A stretch of DNA of 64,000 bases, taken from positions 930,001 through 994,000 of the forward strand of contig JAZKJV010000148.1 of the NCBI GenBank assembly GCA_037367405.1, read 5' to 3'. Of this stretch, positions 46,301-57,779 are shown in pieces. The notes below the pieces were generated by a model, which did no database searches, was not told the DNA's origin, and worked only from the letters and a program-made list of their open reading frames with translations. The translations under genes were made by a program, and so were the position numbers. Source of the stretch: Ottelia alismoides (lineage: Eukaryota > Streptophyta > Magnoliopsida > Alismatales > Hydrocharitaceae). Positions within the stretch are counted from its first letter, which is position 1; each line of letters opens with the position of its first letter.

Positions 46301-48108
46301 GAGGGGCACACCACCCCGTATCACCTACGTCCCCTTTTTTATCCCTACATATGTTGTTCATTTACATAAATTACTAGTTTAAACATATTATGTCTAACAA
46401 CTAGGTAGCACAATTACTAACTTTGTATAACATGGTTATTTCAGCTATATTACTAACTAGAATGCTTAAAAGCTTTAGCTTAAAAAACAATGTGTGCCAT
46501 ACTTGCATAGTTTCTAGTCCTGTTAGTGAAACCTGAATAGTGTATAGCCATAATAAATATTTAGATATTATCAAACTCCTGAAATGGCTCCCATTTATTT
46601 TAATCATGACTTTTTTAGGTTATGCAACAATATAGAAGCAAATATCATCCATACTAGACCGTGTTTAATGCTCCAAATATCGAAAATATATAATTTATGT
46701 GATTTCATTTCTAATATTGATAAGAAAAATCTAAGGTTTGATCTCCATGCTACTCGTTTGGCATCTTAATCATTAAGAGTTGATTCCGATTTGGTATCCA
46801 TACAACGGACCCTAAACTCTACATCTCCTAGATGCCTCAAACTCGTTTTCTATGTGAAGTACAAATTTAGATATTCATTTTAACCCGTCAATGCTTGTTG
46901 GCAGTTTCTTTGGCATAAAGAAATTAGGAGTTTGCCTTTTGTCTAGTCCAATTTAAGGGCTTGTGAAGTGCTTGTTTTTTTTTGTTTCCATATTTCTACA
47001 ATCTTGAATGAAAGTTATAAGAATTTTGTGTTGTTTTATGTACTTAGAGACTATTTGAAGCTAGATTTCTTAGAAATATTAATTTTGAGTCATTTCCAAA
47101 TTATTAAGGGGATTTGGTTCGCATGTTGGCAGCATACCCACAACATGCCCTTTTTCAAAAATTGGCAAAATGACATTGGCGTTGCTAAAAACCATGATAT
47201 TCTGCACTCCTTTCTTGTAATTGTAACTTAAGATGTTGTTGGTGTACTATAAAATTTTAGTTTTGGAAAGCTTCATGCACAGTAATTTGCAGACTGCAGT
47301 ACTAAAAAACATTAATTTTGAGTCATTTCTAAATAATATGGGATTTCATTCGCATGTTGGCAGCATGCCCACAACATGCTCTTTTCCAAAATTGGCAAAA
47401 TGACATTGGCATCAGCAGTTAGAACCATGATACTCTGCACTACTTTATCGAAGTGTAACATCTCTTTTGCGACACCCATGGTGGACTGTAAATTTTATTT
47501 TTTGAAAAGCTTGATGCACAGTAATCTGCAGTACTAACCATGGCACATAAAAAACAACGGAGTGCAAAAAAAGAAGCAAAATCATTAGCAAAGGGAGGTG
47601 CCCTTTCGAGTGAATTCCATTCACCATCTCGTTTTGAGTTGCTCACCTTTGAGAATAACATATAATAGATGCAGATACGGACAGTTTAGGCATAACACCT
47701 TTAATGCCAGAGGAAATACCACTCTTCGCATTGTCTCAAGAAATCCAATGATTACGGGTAAGATCCAATACTCAAGATCCTCCAAACTAAGAATCCATTA
47801 GATGCACTGAGCAACGATGGAAATCAGAAAGACGTTCTTCTCAAGAATCAGTGAAGGAAAAGGTACATTTTTTATCCAATTAATTTGTGGGCAATCGATA
47901 AATATCAGATTTTTCAATGTTAGAAGGATAAAAATTAATTAAAAAGCGAAGGCATACCGCGTATGAGGGCCTGCCGGGGAGCTGCGCCTCGAAGGTTGCG
48001 GAGGGAGAAGAGGGCCCTGAACCGCTCCGAGATGGGCTGCCTCTCGTCCAGCAGGAGATCGCACAGGAACCTCTCCATCTCCGGCGTCGATCCGAAGCTA
48101 CAAGCCAT
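37391..48108 (-). CDS. DOHH: Deoxyhypusine hydroxylase, seven exons
   Basis: Exons (minus): 48108-47958, 44946-44813, 44735-44509, 44423-44285, 37963-37837, 37624-37506 and 37423-37391 (stop TGA). All introns are GT..AG and phases join to 309 residues, the usual DOHH size. DOHH hydroxylates deoxyhypusine on eIF5A to hypusine, the last step of that modification, in the cytosol. It is an all-helical HEAT-repeat protein with a di-iron centre held by four His-Glu pairs. All four are visible: HEAAFALGQ (61-62), [16 protein letters not shown] (94-95), LLRHEVAYVLGQ (216-217) and [16 protein letters not shown] (249-250), with 33 residues between the members of each half. The protein starts [20 protein letters not shown] and ends [13 protein letters not shown]. 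Intron 4 (6.3 kb) holds a young LTR element, and intron 1 (3 kb) a LINE piece and a tandem duplication. No coding damage is seen. Confidence 0.95.
39013..39331 (-). repeat. LTR copy 1
   Basis: On the plus strand it starts TGTTATAAAATATGAAGAAT and ends AAATACTCTAACA. Nearly identical to the other two LTRs. Confidence 0.93.
41143..41461 (-). repeat. LTR copy 2 (shared, internal)
   Basis: The middle LTR, bordered by a primer-binding site on one side (41131-41142, TCTGATACCA) and by the polypurine complement CTCCCCCTCAAG on the other. It therefore acts structurally as both a 5' and a 3' LTR. Confidence 0.93.
43272..43590 (-). repeat. LTR copy 3
   Basis: It is followed directly by the target duplication GATAT. 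It differs from copy 1 by, for example, AACATGTAAAAG in place of AACATGGAAAAG. Confidence 0.93.
45376..46111 (+). mobile_element. 5'-truncated LINE in DOHH intron 1
   Basis: The plus strand encodes remains of the C-terminal part of a plant LINE reverse transcriptase ([36 protein letters not shown]). Further degenerate blocks match the family's [14 protein letters not shown] and [11 protein letters not shown] segments, with stops between. The 3' end carries the AATCCATGTAATTGACCCTA and GGAGAATGC words and a TTG-repeat tail (about 46078-46111). It is antisense to DOHH and lies wholly within an intron. Confidence 0.85.
47069..47537. repeat. Tandem duplication of ~235 bp in DOHH intron 1
   Basis: The copies at about 47069-47305 and 47306-47537 share TTAATTTTGAGTCATTTC, CGCATGTTGGCAGCAT, AAATTGGCAAAATGACATTG and GCACAGTAAT.TGCAG words in the same order. 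Differences are scattered, so the duplication is not recent. Confidence 0.8.
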
Positions 48109-48261
48109 CCTTCTTCCCCGAACGAGAAAGGGAGAATCAAAGAATCTGTGGGTTTAACACTAACGCGGTTCGTGAGCACCTCGTAGTCCCGCTGATCATC
48201 GTTATTTTACTTTATTTCACCTTTATTTTTATATGGGTTGAATGGAGCGGTTCTACAATTC

Positions 48262-48530
48262 ATTTTTTTTCTATTTTTTATTTTTTTTAATTCTTCCGTG
48301 GAATTCATCATCGTATTCCTCTATTATGTCATTCAAATTTCGTTCGAAATAGAGACTCTTGCAGCCTCCATTTAGACAGTTATTTTCTAACGGTAATCGA
48401 ATTGCTAAAATCAACCCCGTCTGGATAGAGACCGTAAGAGTCTCTGTTTCGTACGAAATTTGAATGACATAATATAGGCATATATTATGAAAATCCATGA
48501 AAAAAATAAAAAAAATAAGAAAAATGGGAC
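48262..48530. mobile_element. Inverted-repeat element just upstream of DOHH
   Basis: Two long arms are inverted repeats: the left includes TATTATGTCATTCAAATTTC and AGAGACTCTT; the right is its complement (AAGAGTCTCTG...GAAATTTGAATGACATAATA). The arms extend outward through T-rich/A-rich and TTCATGGATT-like words. The centre is only about 75 bp. This is the shape of a MITE or snapback element. Its edge lies about 150 bp from the DOHH start codon, so it overlaps the promoter. No clear target duplication was identified. Confidence 0.6.
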
Positions 48531-48534
48531 GGGG

Positions 48535-48935
48535 GAGCAAAGTTAGCTTCCTCCTAAGGGGACAACCTCAATTTTTCCATCTTATATTTATGGTTCTATC
48601 ATAGAATAACCCTTCGGGACATTCGATTCTGAAACAAGAAAGAATAAAACGTGAAATAAAGAGAATAAGAGTCTATTCTATATTCGACTGGAAAGACAAG
48701 AATAAGGAAAATAAAGTGAGATAAAGGTGAGCAAGGTAAAATAAGGATATGAATAATGGTGGAATAAGATGAAATAATAGAATGTGGATGGAAATAGCTA
48801 TAATCTTGGGAACAACATCGGCAAAGAATTGACCCATTATTCTAGTGATTATTCTCCAAATGAACAGGGTCTTATTCTCCTTATTCTACATCCTTATTCA
48901 TGCTTATTTCCAAACCAAACACATCCTAAGTTAAT
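48535..48935. other. AT-rich stretch, possibly an old MITE
   Basis: The stretch is rich in GAATAAG/CTTATTC words in both orientations. It ends CCAAACCAAACACATCCTAAG, reminiscent of a Tourist-type end (GGATGTGTTTGGTTTGG on the other strand). The opposite end is not recognisable, so no boundaries are claimed. Confidence 0.3.
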
Positions 48936-48946
48936 GAAATAATAAA

Positions 48947-49657
48947 CTAATTTTTACATCCATGATCCTTTATATTTTCAACATTACGTACATATCCTTC
49001 TATAATCGTGAATTACACGCAGAATTCGGAATAATGCTTAACCATATATGATATAATCATGTGTTAAATTCAATCCATTTCCTCCCTTAATTTTGACAAA
49101 GTCGATCAATGTTTAACATTTTTACCCCCTCGACAAAATTACATTTCCAACCCATCTTTGCTAACTCAGACAACTAGAGCACCAGCTTCCCATAAATCTT
49201 TGTCTTCTGATCTTGCGCCTATGACGCCACCATGCAGGCTGCTATTCCAAGCAGAGAGGGCAACGAGAAGGTACAAAACCTCTTGCTATTGGGCGTGACC
49301 CCGTTGTCTCTCTACCTCTATACCGCCAACAGGATCACGAGGGGAGAGGGGATTGGAGGGGTTGAAGGAGATGGGGGTGGAGAAACAAGTGGGCGGAGGG
49401 GCTAGAGGAAGATGACGGGAGAGGAAGAAGGGGGTATATGTTGAGTGTTAATTTCTTATTTTTTGGGATGTTATTAATAGCCGGTAGATTGAGTATAGGT
49501 TACATTAACTAAGGGTATTATTGGGTTAATGGATTAAACTAATGGGGGGATTGCATGTAAGAGAGAGCCATTATTCAAGATTTTGAATGTAATTCACGAT
49601 TACGGAGGATTACGTCGATGATATTGAAAGCATATAGGATTATGGGTGTAAAAATCC
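48947..49657. mobile_element. Mutator-like (MULE) non-autonomous element, second copy
   Basis: A 711-bp element flanked by a perfect 9-bp duplication AATAATAAA (48938-48946 and 49658-49666). The ends CTAATTTTTACATCCATGAT and GGATTTTTACACCCATAATC (reverse complement of the right) are inverted repeats. Further in, both share TAATCGTGAATTACA, also present in the ends of 9872-10990, so the two belong to one family. The interior (49150-49440) is richer in G and C and includes GGTACAAAACCTCTT, resembling GGTACCAGACCTCTT in the other copy. Confidence 0.85.
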
Positions 49658-49669
49658 AATAATAAATCG

Positions 49670-52490
49670 GATAGGAAATGCTGAATGTGATAATTTCTCT
49701 ACCATTCTTTTGCAGATCATATTTATATCTTAACTATTACAAAGTCCTAAACTCTTCTGCCGTAACATTTGTAGATTAACTTCCATCTTGTTGACCGTTA
49801 GATGTAACAGAACATTTAGGATTTTGATATATGCCCTCAAAATTGTGTAAGATTTACAATGACATCTCTTCCGATGTTTCTTTCTCCTCTTGCAAACATC
49901 CACCACCATTAGTACTATTATGGGAAGGTAATGATGTCACGTTGTAATACAAGCTAACATCAATTGAACAAAGCCTCAATGATTCAATCTTGATGAAGAA
50001 ATCGAGACTTAAATTTATAACCTAGATAAGTACAAGGTCGAAAACAAGGACACAAGGAAATTAGTCTTATTAATTATGGTTTAAATACCCAGGTTAAGTG
50101 GTCTCAATGCGTATACATGAAATGCACACACAATGCATGCAAAATAATAAACACAATGATGATCTTGAATTAATCCTAAGTATGAAAAATCTAAATCATC
50201 AATTTTTGGTTCAATTTAAGGTTCATTTGAAAGTTCAAACAACTTTAAGTAGGCAACATAGTTGTATGATTTTTAAATATAAATTCATTGTTTATAAGTA
50301 AATGTACCACATGAAAAGTATAAAGTGATCTTTGAAATGAACCTGATTTCACTAATTTTGGATTGAAAATGATAAAGATATTAAGGTTTGAATCCATGGA
50401 TATATATGCAATTTAAATACAAGAAATACATAACTAATCATCCAAAAAAGATTGAAATGAAAATAGCAAAAAGATGTCATGGCCTTATTAGTAAGTATTC
50501 TTGTGCAGGGGCATTTCTGTAATTAAGGGAACGGGCGGGATCGTCTCTGCAAATTGCTCAATGGCACGTGAGTAAGGCGTGTGCGGATAGGTCCAGAGAG
50601 GCGCGGGTGGTTGTCTCGGCCCGAAACATGTGGAGGCTTATGGCACTTCGCTTAATGCATGGGGACTCTGAAGCAAAGAGGCTTCGGGGTGGCTCGACTT
50701 TGGCTATAAACCATAGGATCGAGAGATCCAACGATGCTTGTAGACGAGGTTGACTCCTCTAGACCGTAGGATCATATCGGATTGATTTGATCCAACGGCT
50801 ACTGTAAGCTGAGGTCTTCTTCCTCCTCTGTAGGCGGTGGTGATAGAGCGAATTTTCAGAGTACTCACAGCTTCTCCTCCTCCTCGCTCCTCTGAGTTAG
50901 GTAAAGGTCAGGGATGATAATTGGATGCCCAACAAAGATGATGGCAAGTTGGAGAGAGGTTGGAGCTATCTGGAACTACCAATCAATGTACCTACGTCAT
51001 AGGCTAAGGATATGAACGGAGCTCCTCCAGAACTCCAACCATTCAACAAATTGGAGGACCTGCACTCATTAGCCTAATAGTTGAAGCAATAGCGATGGTA
51101 TCTGGGGTGTTCTGGGGATGAACAGATGGCTTAATCCAGTGAAGAGAACAGAGCCCTAAGTGGGTTTTCCCTCTTGCGAAAGGAAGAAGGGGATCGATGT
51201 GGAGGAGATGATGGAGAAGAGTAAATGTGAAGTGAGACCACACGTGAAGATCATGGTGACTTCGTTTGATAATCATGTTGAATGTATGTGCGTAGAAAAA
51301 TAGGAGAAACATGATGGGATGATGAATCTGCATCTCATCATCTTTATTCATTTATTTTAGCTTAAAATCCATTATAAAACACGTGTATATACTAATAATC
51401 CATATTCTTACTAACATGCATCTGTGTGTAAATATTGTAATTTATTATCATTTTAACTTAAAAAAATAATAAATAAAAGAAAAATAAAGAAAATCAAAGA
51501 GTATATATATGTAATAGATACAGGTTAACCCGAATCCCTAAGAGAAGGTCAAGACATAACCTGATCGACCAGAATAAAGTAGGGGGAGATATGATCTTTA
51601 ATAAGAAAATATCAAAAATAAAAAAATAAAAAATATTTTGTAAATACTTTTCATTCTTTATTTTTGAATATATTTGTATAAAACCCAGACTATTTTATTT
51701 GTCCATAATTTGACCTCAAATTAAATAATTTTCTTAACGAAAGTTGTAAATACAAAATGATTTCTAAATAATAAAAATATTTGTAAAATAAAATCATGTA
51801 TATAATAAAAGTAACTACACTGGGAAAGCCATAAAATAATAATTAAAAGGCCGATTTTGGCTCTATATGATCTCGAATTAAATCAAAATCACTTCCATCG
51901 TATTCCAATATAAATTTTATTTAAAATGATAGCGGTATAATAATTTTTGAAGTTACGGTTTGAACGACATTTTTTGAGGTGGTGTTTACAATTTTACCAC
52001 TTATTTATTATATTATTTATTCATATTTATTTTTATACATAATGTATTTTTAACTAATTATAACTATTGTTAATAATTATTTAAAATAAAAATATAAAAA
52101 TATAAAACATAAATAACACAATTTTTTTAACTATGTGTATAATATGCCATATGTATATAGTATATATATATAATTAATTTTCTTGAATAACCACCACTAA
52201 AAAATTAAATAACTAACATTTATTATTTAAATTACTAAAATGACGAAAATGAATGAATGAATGAATTAATTATGTAAATAATATATATCATATGTATATA
52301 ATTTATTTAATTCTCAAAATAACCTAAAATTAAGGTGACTCTTTAAATTATTGGTATTTATTATTATTTTAATATATATAATTTCAAAATTATTTTATTA
52401 ATTAATTAATTTAATTCCACCATTAACTTCTTTCACTTTATTCCCTCTTCATCAATTCATTTTAAAATTCAAATTTTTTCTATTTATTTG
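49670..52490. other. AT-rich intergenic stretch with a possible LTR remnant
   Basis: No gene is recognised. The part at 50510-50900 resembles a decayed LTR promoter region: GGGGCATTTCTGTAATTAA, a TATA-like GGCTATAAACC near 50701 and a pyrimidine-rich leader. No paired LTR was found. 51400-52490 is very AT-rich. Confidence 0.3.
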
Positions 52491-52499
52491 ACTCCTCCC

Positions 52500-53375
52500 T
52501 CGTTCCAATTTGATCAATCCTTTGGTGCTATGAGCCTAATCTCCAAGAGTAATCTTGTTGTAAAAAGGTGTCCAGCCTCCGAGACCGATGACAATGAGGT
52601 GATCTTCGTCTGCGCCCGTCTGCCACCCTAGCCGCTCAGCCACCACCACCGTCGACCTCCGCCTGCACAAAAGTTCAGAGCGACCTCCACTGACCATCTC
52701 ATTCACCCTCCGTCGACTATCTCATTCACCCTCCATTGGGAGCAGAGCCATCGACCACCTGAGACTTGTGTCGCCCCTAGCCACTGCCCACCACCTCGCC
52801 ATGCAGATTTGTGCCAACCGGGGGCGTGTGTATCCCCTTAGTCGACCACCGCACCATGCCCCCGTCTGCCTTGGGTGCGAAGGAAGGAAACCCGCCATCC
52901 GCCTCGAGCTCGTCGCTCTGCGCCACCACTAACAAGCTGTCGATATCCTTTACCATTGAATGTCGCCCTAGTCGCTCAACCCCTCTGTCGTTCATGGAGA
53001 GACCGCGTAACACCCGCACGAAAAACTTCACCACAGCCAGCCGTCCACTGCTTAAAGAAGCACCTGCGCCAACCACCGTGAGACCCGAGGGTGTGTGTCG
53101 CCCTCGCCGACTAGAGGAGACACCTACGCGAAGAACCTCACCCGCAGACCTCCACCTGTGAGCCCGACCTCTGCTTGCGCAAGAAGCCACCGTTGCCCAC
53201 CTCATGGAGCCACACTTGACACCGTCCGCTCTAAGAACCGCGCTCGCGGCACCCCGCCCCCTTTTGGCTTGAAGAAGAAGGTGTACATGCACCCCGTTGC
53301 TTGGGAACAAAGAAAGGGGCGGTGCCTCCCCTTTTTGGCGTGGAATGAAGAACGGAAGCCCCTGCAAAAACCCTA
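52500..53375. other. GC-rich block with overlapping ORFs, unrecognised
   Basis: An abrupt C-rich island in AT-rich surroundings. Several overlapping ORFs run through it on both strands (up to 196 residues, minus 52777-53367) but are of low-complexity composition and match no family I know. The CCACCTC/CGACCACC words recur. It may be a remnant of a non-autonomous retrotransposon or a captured gene fragment. Confidence 0.25.
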
Positions 53376-53379
53376 GGCT

Positions 53380-55515
53380 TTATTTTTTATGGTAATTTAC
53401 AATCAGCCCCTGGAGGTTCTAAGAATTGCAAAATCACCCCTGTCAGCATCCAGTCACGTGCTTTGCACGCATTCATTGAGACTATTTTCCGTATTTTATT
53501 TTTTGTTATATTTTAATGCAAAAACTTAAATAAGTGCATTTCAATCCTTGTATTTCAAACCTTAAATGTCTTGCTTTTATCATTAAAAATAAAGTTTTTT
53601 TATGGTCAATTAATTTATAGAAAAATCATGTTATATTCATGATCTGTGTCTCTTCATAGTGCAATTTTATCATTGCATTTTATTTTTTGCCAATATTAAA
53701 AAATAAAAAAGATTGCATTTTTCACTATTTGGAATTAGAAAACTGGTAAAAATTCGAATATTACATCAAAAAAATCTAAAATAAATAAAATACTTTTCTT
53801 TTTTATATATGATTTCTCGTGCAAATTTCAGACATTAAATATTTTTAAAATCCCAAAAATGGTAAACCCCTAAAAATACTATAAAAATCTTATAAAATTA
53901 TAAAAAAATCTAAAAATTGTGATTTCACTTGTAGATAATTTCTTGTAGTTTTTAGGAAAAACAAGTTAATCATTTTAGATTTATTTGACACTTTTAAATT
54001 TCAAAATATCCATACTTGTTCACTGTTTGACATTGTTTTCAATTTCTGATTTTTATAAAATCCATAAAAACATGAAAAATATTTGAAAAATCACTAAAAA
54101 TATCTAAAAAGTATAAAACACAAAAAATTTTATTTTCACCCTTTTGATCATTTTTACTATATTTTAAAAAATCAAAAAAGTCCTTTTATTTTTGTATGTA
54201 AACTTTCTTTGAAAATTATATTCTTTAAAATTAAAAATTTGTAAAACTAAAAACCACTAAACATTAAGAATCATAAAATATAAAAATCATAAAATAAAAA
54301 TAAATTAAAAAAAGGAACCAATCATAGTGTCCATTGAGATTCCTATTTTTTTCATTGACTTTTCTATTATTGGAATTACCCTCGGGATTTGTAGTATCCC
54401 TGAGTTCGATCATGTTTGCTATACAAGTAAATTAATAACAATATTCTCCTGATATTTTTTTTATTTTTTGGGCTTGAGAATTAAATTTTATTGTTTGATG
54501 CTTGATTGGGTTGCGACGACACTTGTTCACAATACATCCAAATAAATAAAAACATGAAGAAAGCATCTCAACAAGGGGGCAGAACCGAGACTCACCTGGA
54601 GGACGGAGAAGCACGCCAGGGATGAATATGGGGCATGGGATTGAAGCTTCGAGAGCTTTAGGGTCTTCACTTCATGTATACAACATGTATACAAAGCTCG
54701 AGCAGTGTACGACAAGACCGATGGAGCCGAGGATCTCGCCGGACGGTCAAGTTTCGTCTTGCCATCTTGTCTCTCACTCTAACTATCGTTGGATGGAGAT
54801 GGATGCTTGAAGGGAACCTCTCGTGGCTAAGGTGGGGAGTTGCAACTTGAGGGGTGGTACTTACGGTCAAAAAGTAAATTATTGTTTAGTTTTTAACATC
54901 AAGGACGAGTATTTTGGTCATGTTATCGTAAATCTAGTGACATGTGTTTGTGTTAGGATCACAAATACATATTATAAAATGATATAATGACATGCTTACT
55001 TTTTCAAGACATGTTTTGAGTTATACTCCAAAGGATATCTCCGATTTTTCAAGACATGTTTTGAGCCACTCTCCAAATATGAGGCTATCTCCAATGACTC
55101 TTTTCCTTTTTCTTTCTCTTTAAAAAAATGCTACAATAATTTTCTTTCTTGGTTTTTTAACATTCGTGTGTCCTTTCGAGTTTTTCCAATAATACTTATG
55201 CTCCTAACTTTTTTGCAACAACACTTGTACACACATATTATTATGTAATTTATAATATTACCCTTCTATACCTATGATTGTGCCTATGTGTTACACTAAC
55301 AGAAGGGTACTACTGTGATTTTTGTAAGAATATAGAGGCACACTTGTAACTGTGAAAAAGTCAGGGACATTAATGCTCTTGAAAAAACTCGGAAGAGCAC
55401 AGGTGCAAAAATCCCTTTCTTTTCTACAATTTTGAAATGCGTCCCAAAATTTCAGGTCCTTTACCTCACCCGCTTAAACCCTCAAAAACTACCCTTTTTT
55501 ACCCCTATCCCGTAG
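53380..55515. other. AT-rich intergenic stretch, no gene seen
   Basis: From about 53500 to 54330 the DNA is a degenerate mixture of AAAAATC/TAAAATA words typical of the non-coding parts of old LTR retrotransposons. At 55000-55075 the phrase TTTTCAAGACATGTTTTGAG is repeated. No coding sequence is recognised. Confidence 0.35.
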
Positions 55516-55523
55516 CGGGCACA

Positions 55524-56017
55524 TAAGGATGCAAACGGTTGGATACAGATACGGATATAAGTCTTACCATATCCTTATCCATTTTTGAATATACGGATGC
55601 GGATATGGATATTGACGGATATTAAAATTATCTTACTATATCCTTAAAAAACAGATACGGATGTAAAACAGATATTGATCGCATACGAGTAATGTTAGAA
55701 ATACTCTATAGAAACAACTTAAATATATACAAATTGGATGAGTTAACGTGATATAAATTTATTTAATGTGTTTATAGTATAAATATAGTAAAAGAAGGTA
55801 TAGAATTATACTATATATGGTTATAAATAAATCCGTGACTACATTTATATACGAAAACAGATATACAGATACGGATACAGATGTTTACGCATATCGAAAT
55901 GATATCCACATCCATATCCCTTTTAAAACGGATACGGATACGAGTGTTAAAAATATGCATAAAACGGATACAGTGACGGATCGGATACGGATATATCCAT
56001 AACCGTTTGCATCCTTA
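55524..56017. mobile_element. hAT-type miniature element with GGATACGGATA array
   Basis: A 494-bp element with inverted ends TAAGGATGCAAACGGTTGGA and TAAGGATGCAAACGGTTATG. It is flanked by CGGGCACA (55516-55523) and CGGGAACA (56018-56025), a 7-of-8 match. Copies of GGATACGGATA and complements are packed near both ends, with AT-rich DNA in the middle. No transposase. Confidence 0.85.
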
Positions 56018-56099
56018 CGGGAACATATATCGTATCGACGTATCGGGAGCGAAACTGGTGTATTTTGTTTTTTTAGGAGCTATTTTGATGCCGAGCCAA

Positions 56100-56302
56100 A
56101 CTTGGAGGAGCCTTTTATAATTTGCCCATCCTTCTCTCTCTTCTCTCTGGTCAAATGTGCGTAAAAAGCCCGGATCTGTTTTGGGTTCGACCCTCGTCTT
56201 CCTCCCTTCTTCATCTTCGTCTGGTGGCAGCAGCGGAGGAGCAGAGGTCGCTCGCCGCATTTAGGGTTTCGGGGACCGGAGAGAAGATACTTCCGTCGAT
56301 GT
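56100..56302 (+). other. Possible first exon (mostly 5' UTR) of a plus-strand gene
   Basis: A TTTTATAATT TATA-like word (about 56113) and a pyrimidine-rich leader (CTTCTCTCTCTTCTCTCTGG) are followed by a GC-rich stretch with TTTAGGGTTTCGGGG. It ends at CCGTCGAT|GTAAGTTG near 56300. The GTAAGT is a strong donor and would split an ATG codon (AT|G), a layout seen in plant genes with a leader intron. No second exon was recognised before the window ends; the downstream DNA is filled with transposons. This is a suggestion from sequence shape only. Confidence 0.35.
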
Positions 56303-57330
56303 AAGTTGACACCTCGCTAGATCTCCTCTTCCGTCCACCGATCCCTCCCCTCTCTCTCTCTTTCCGTTTCAGTATTTTGATGACTCCAATTTCTCTTGAT
56401 TTTTGTTCTTCGGATTTAATTTATATTGCTGTTGCTGCTTCTGCTTTCTTTCTCAATTGGGCTGTTGTTTCCGCTTCCCACTTCCCTCCTCCTTATTCAT
56501 CTTATTATGTTCTTTCTTCTTGATCCGATATCTGAGAAAAAACTCTTTTCATAATTTGGTTCAACGTAGATCCATATTTGTTCATGCACCTGTTTTTATT
56601 TAGTTTGGTTGTACGTACGCCGTATGCCGCCCGATATTAAAACAACAACGATATCGTGGTTGAATCATTTATAATCAATCATCTGTTCTTTTTATAAATT
56701 TGATTTTTTTGAGACTGCATGCTCCGCGTAAAATCGTTTTGGTCCATCTGGCCGATCGAGGACAGCAACTTGTCGTGACGTCGAATTTTAGGACAAGAAC
56801 GCTTCAGTCTCACTTATCTCTAAATGCTAAAACATATAGTCGGATATCTTTACCTTCTCAAGATGCAGAACACAATCAGAGGTGATAGGGAAGCTTACAT
56901 TTATTAGTGTAATTGGATAATAGATCACTTTTCACAAACACGTTTTGCTTAAGCATGTTTTACTCATTTTCTGTGACAATTTGTATTCATTCTAGTTATG
57001 GTCTTAACATGGTTGACCATTTCTCTTCAATCTGATTAGCTTTTTATACAGTTAGACTACTTGCTATCCATTTACTCAAAGTATTTCTTGTAGAACTGTT
57101 TTCAGCCATTGCCTCTATTGCATTTACATTGATGACAATTGTATGATTTACATAGTAACTATGTCACTAAGCATTTACTTGCTTATCTAGCTTTGGATAC
57201 TGCAAACAATATTAATCATCTAATATTATGGCGATTTCGCTTGAAATTTTGTTTCCCAGCTCACCTATATCGGTTCCACCCATAATTCATGTTTCCTGGA
57301 TTTCTTATCACTAGATATTAAGTAAGTATC
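56303..57330. other. Intron-like stretch, no feature seen
   Basis: T-rich DNA consistent with a plant intron following the possible first exon. No exon or repeat was recognised. Confidence 0.3.
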
Positions 57331-57339
57331 GTCGAAATA

Positions 57340-57775
57340 AGCAAAATGCCACTTTTCCCTAGTAAATTTGGAAATGAAAGATTCCAACATGAGTGGAAGT
57401 TTTTATGTGGCTGTTTAGTAGCGGAAAATTGCTGACGAAGGGTAGACTTGCGCGATTCGTGCGGGGGACTGACCAAGGGTGCCCAAGGTGCTTGAGCGGG
57501 GTGGAGGATTTGGAGCATCTTTTTTTCATGTGTGGCAGATCTACGGAGGTTTGGAACCTTTTTGGGAACGGAGTTGTGAGTTCTGGCAGCATGCCCGATT
57601 TTTGGAGCTCTATTAGGATTGATTGGCACGACATAGGGAATGAGAGATCAATATGTGTTGATGTGATTTGGGCAATTTGTTTGGCCAGGAATGGTGTCGT
57701 ATTTAATCAAGACCGCTTCTATGATGAGAATGTTGTGGCTCATGCCAATGCGTTGAGTGAGAGTTGATTTTTGTA
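57340..57775 (+). mobile_element. LINE fragment: reverse-transcriptase zinc-binding domain
   Basis: The ORF at 57393-57767 carries a zf-RVT type domain (LLTKGRLARFV, CPRCLSGVEDLEHLFFMC, VWNLFG) followed by the usual VIWAICLARNGVVFN segment at the end of a plant LINE ORF2. Upstream reverse-transcriptase sequence is absent, so it is truncated. It is a different LINE lineage from the TTG-tailed copies elsewhere in the window. Confidence 0.8.
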
Positions 57776-57779
57776 ATGT

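Noticed and set aside
48600..48935. A complete Tourist-type MITE
   Set aside because: Only the right end resembles a Tourist terminus; the left end and a target duplication could not be found.
52777..53367. A 196-residue minus-strand ORF
   Set aside because: Compositionally biased, overlapped by plus-strand ORFs, and no recognisable domain or splice context; kept only as a GC-rich block.
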